From Lampris incognitus (lineage: Eukaryota > Chordata > Actinopteri > Lampriformes > Lampridae): a DNA stretch of 64,000 bases. The first letter of the stretch is position 1; each line of letters opens with the position of its first letter. The stretch spans positions 56,836,356-56,900,355 of the forward strand of contig NC_079220.1 of the NCBI RefSeq assembly GCF_029633865.1, read 5' to 3'. A program made the translations under genes and the position numbers. The notes under the pieces are model-generated. The model made no database searches, was not told the origin of the DNA, and was given only the letters and a program-made list of their open reading frames with translations. Below are positions 63,536 to 64,000 of this stretch, piece after piece.

Positions 63536-63640
63536 ACATACATACATACACATGCATACATACATACATACATACATACATACATACATACATACATACA
63601 TACATACATACATACATACATACATACATACATACATAAG
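63536..63640. repeat. (CATA)n microsatellite, right
   Basis: About 24 units of cata with minor interruptions, beyond the 5' end of the LINE copy. Confidence 0.95.
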
Positions 63641-63937
63641 TATACATACATCTATACTGAAATACATTATGTGCCTTCAACAGCAATGAAGGGGGAATTC
63701 ACAGACCACAGGGGTGTGAAGTGTAAATGGATTATCTGCACAGCTGTCGCACAATAAGCACATTTACGGCAACAAGTGCTGTGTATGGAGCAGTGCAAGA
63801 CGAAGCTGAATATGAAGCTGAATAAATAAATGATTTTAAACAGATGGAAATTATGTACAGCTATTGTCCAGCAAACATGTCATGAAGCTGAATATAAATA
63901 AATGATTATGTATGGATGATGATTATGGATGTGCCCT

Positions 63938-64000
63938 GTGATGGCTTGACGGCCTGTCCAGGGTGTCTCAACGCCTGCCACCCTAATGACTGCCGGGATA
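63938..64000 (-). mobile_element. Composite SINE fragment at window edge
   Basis: Contains cctgtccagggtgtctc and atgactgccgggata, the complement of the module at 7.03 kb. Continues off the window. Confidence 0.6.

Overview
The window is vertebrate nuclear DNA, almost certainly from a ray-finned (teleost) fish. Two conserved vertebrate genes are split into many short GT-AG exons. The introns are packed with elements typical of fish genomes: Tc1-like transposons with TA target sites, hAT and piggyBac-type MITEs, RTE-like and L2-like LINEs, a Penelope-type element with a GIY-YIG domain, a Helitron tail, two families of tRNA-headed SINEs, and long CA, CT, GATA and CATA microsatellites. All genes recognised lie on the minus strand.

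Layout. About 31-549 is a 30-bp minisatellite, and 713-1107 is a MITE. From 42,196 down to 2,947 runs one complete gene, exportin-6 (xpo6): 24 coding exons, 3,456 bp, 1,151 codons plus stop. Its CpG-rich promoter lies at about 41.93-42.8 kb and its poly(A) signal at about 2.4 kb. Exon phases agree at every junction. In exon 4, however, a +1 and a -1 indel compensate each other and replace about 26 residues. The introns hold most of the transposons. They include an eight-kilobase nest of elements inside elements (6.56-14.26 kb), a perfect 534-bp-arm palindrome made of two head-to-head Tc1 halves (17.53-18.73 kb), a 30-bp minisatellite (28.05-28.47 kb), a probable U6-LINE chimera (31.66-31.99 kb), and several copies of an RTE-like LINE with clean target-site duplications.

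Upstream of xpo6, 44.6-45.7 kb holds the promoter, two noncoding exons and first three coding exons of a sarcomeric myosin heavy chain. Its start codon reads ACG and no later exon follows, so it looks like a truncated pseudogene. Between 49.9 and 62.5 kb lie the last 19 exons of another sarcomeric myosin heavy chain, encoding the whole rod. The motor-domain exons lie beyond the right edge. The exon lengths match the vertebrate myosin series, except that one exon carries a single extra base. The two myosin loci form a tandem array that ends next to xpo6.

Functionally, xpo6 is a housekeeping nuclear export receptor for profilin-actin and the myosin genes encode muscle thick-filament protein. 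Their adjacency need not mean shared regulation. The main points for a second look are the truncated start-less myosin copy, the compensated frameshift in xpo6, the extra base in the myosin rod, and the palindromic Tc1 dimer.
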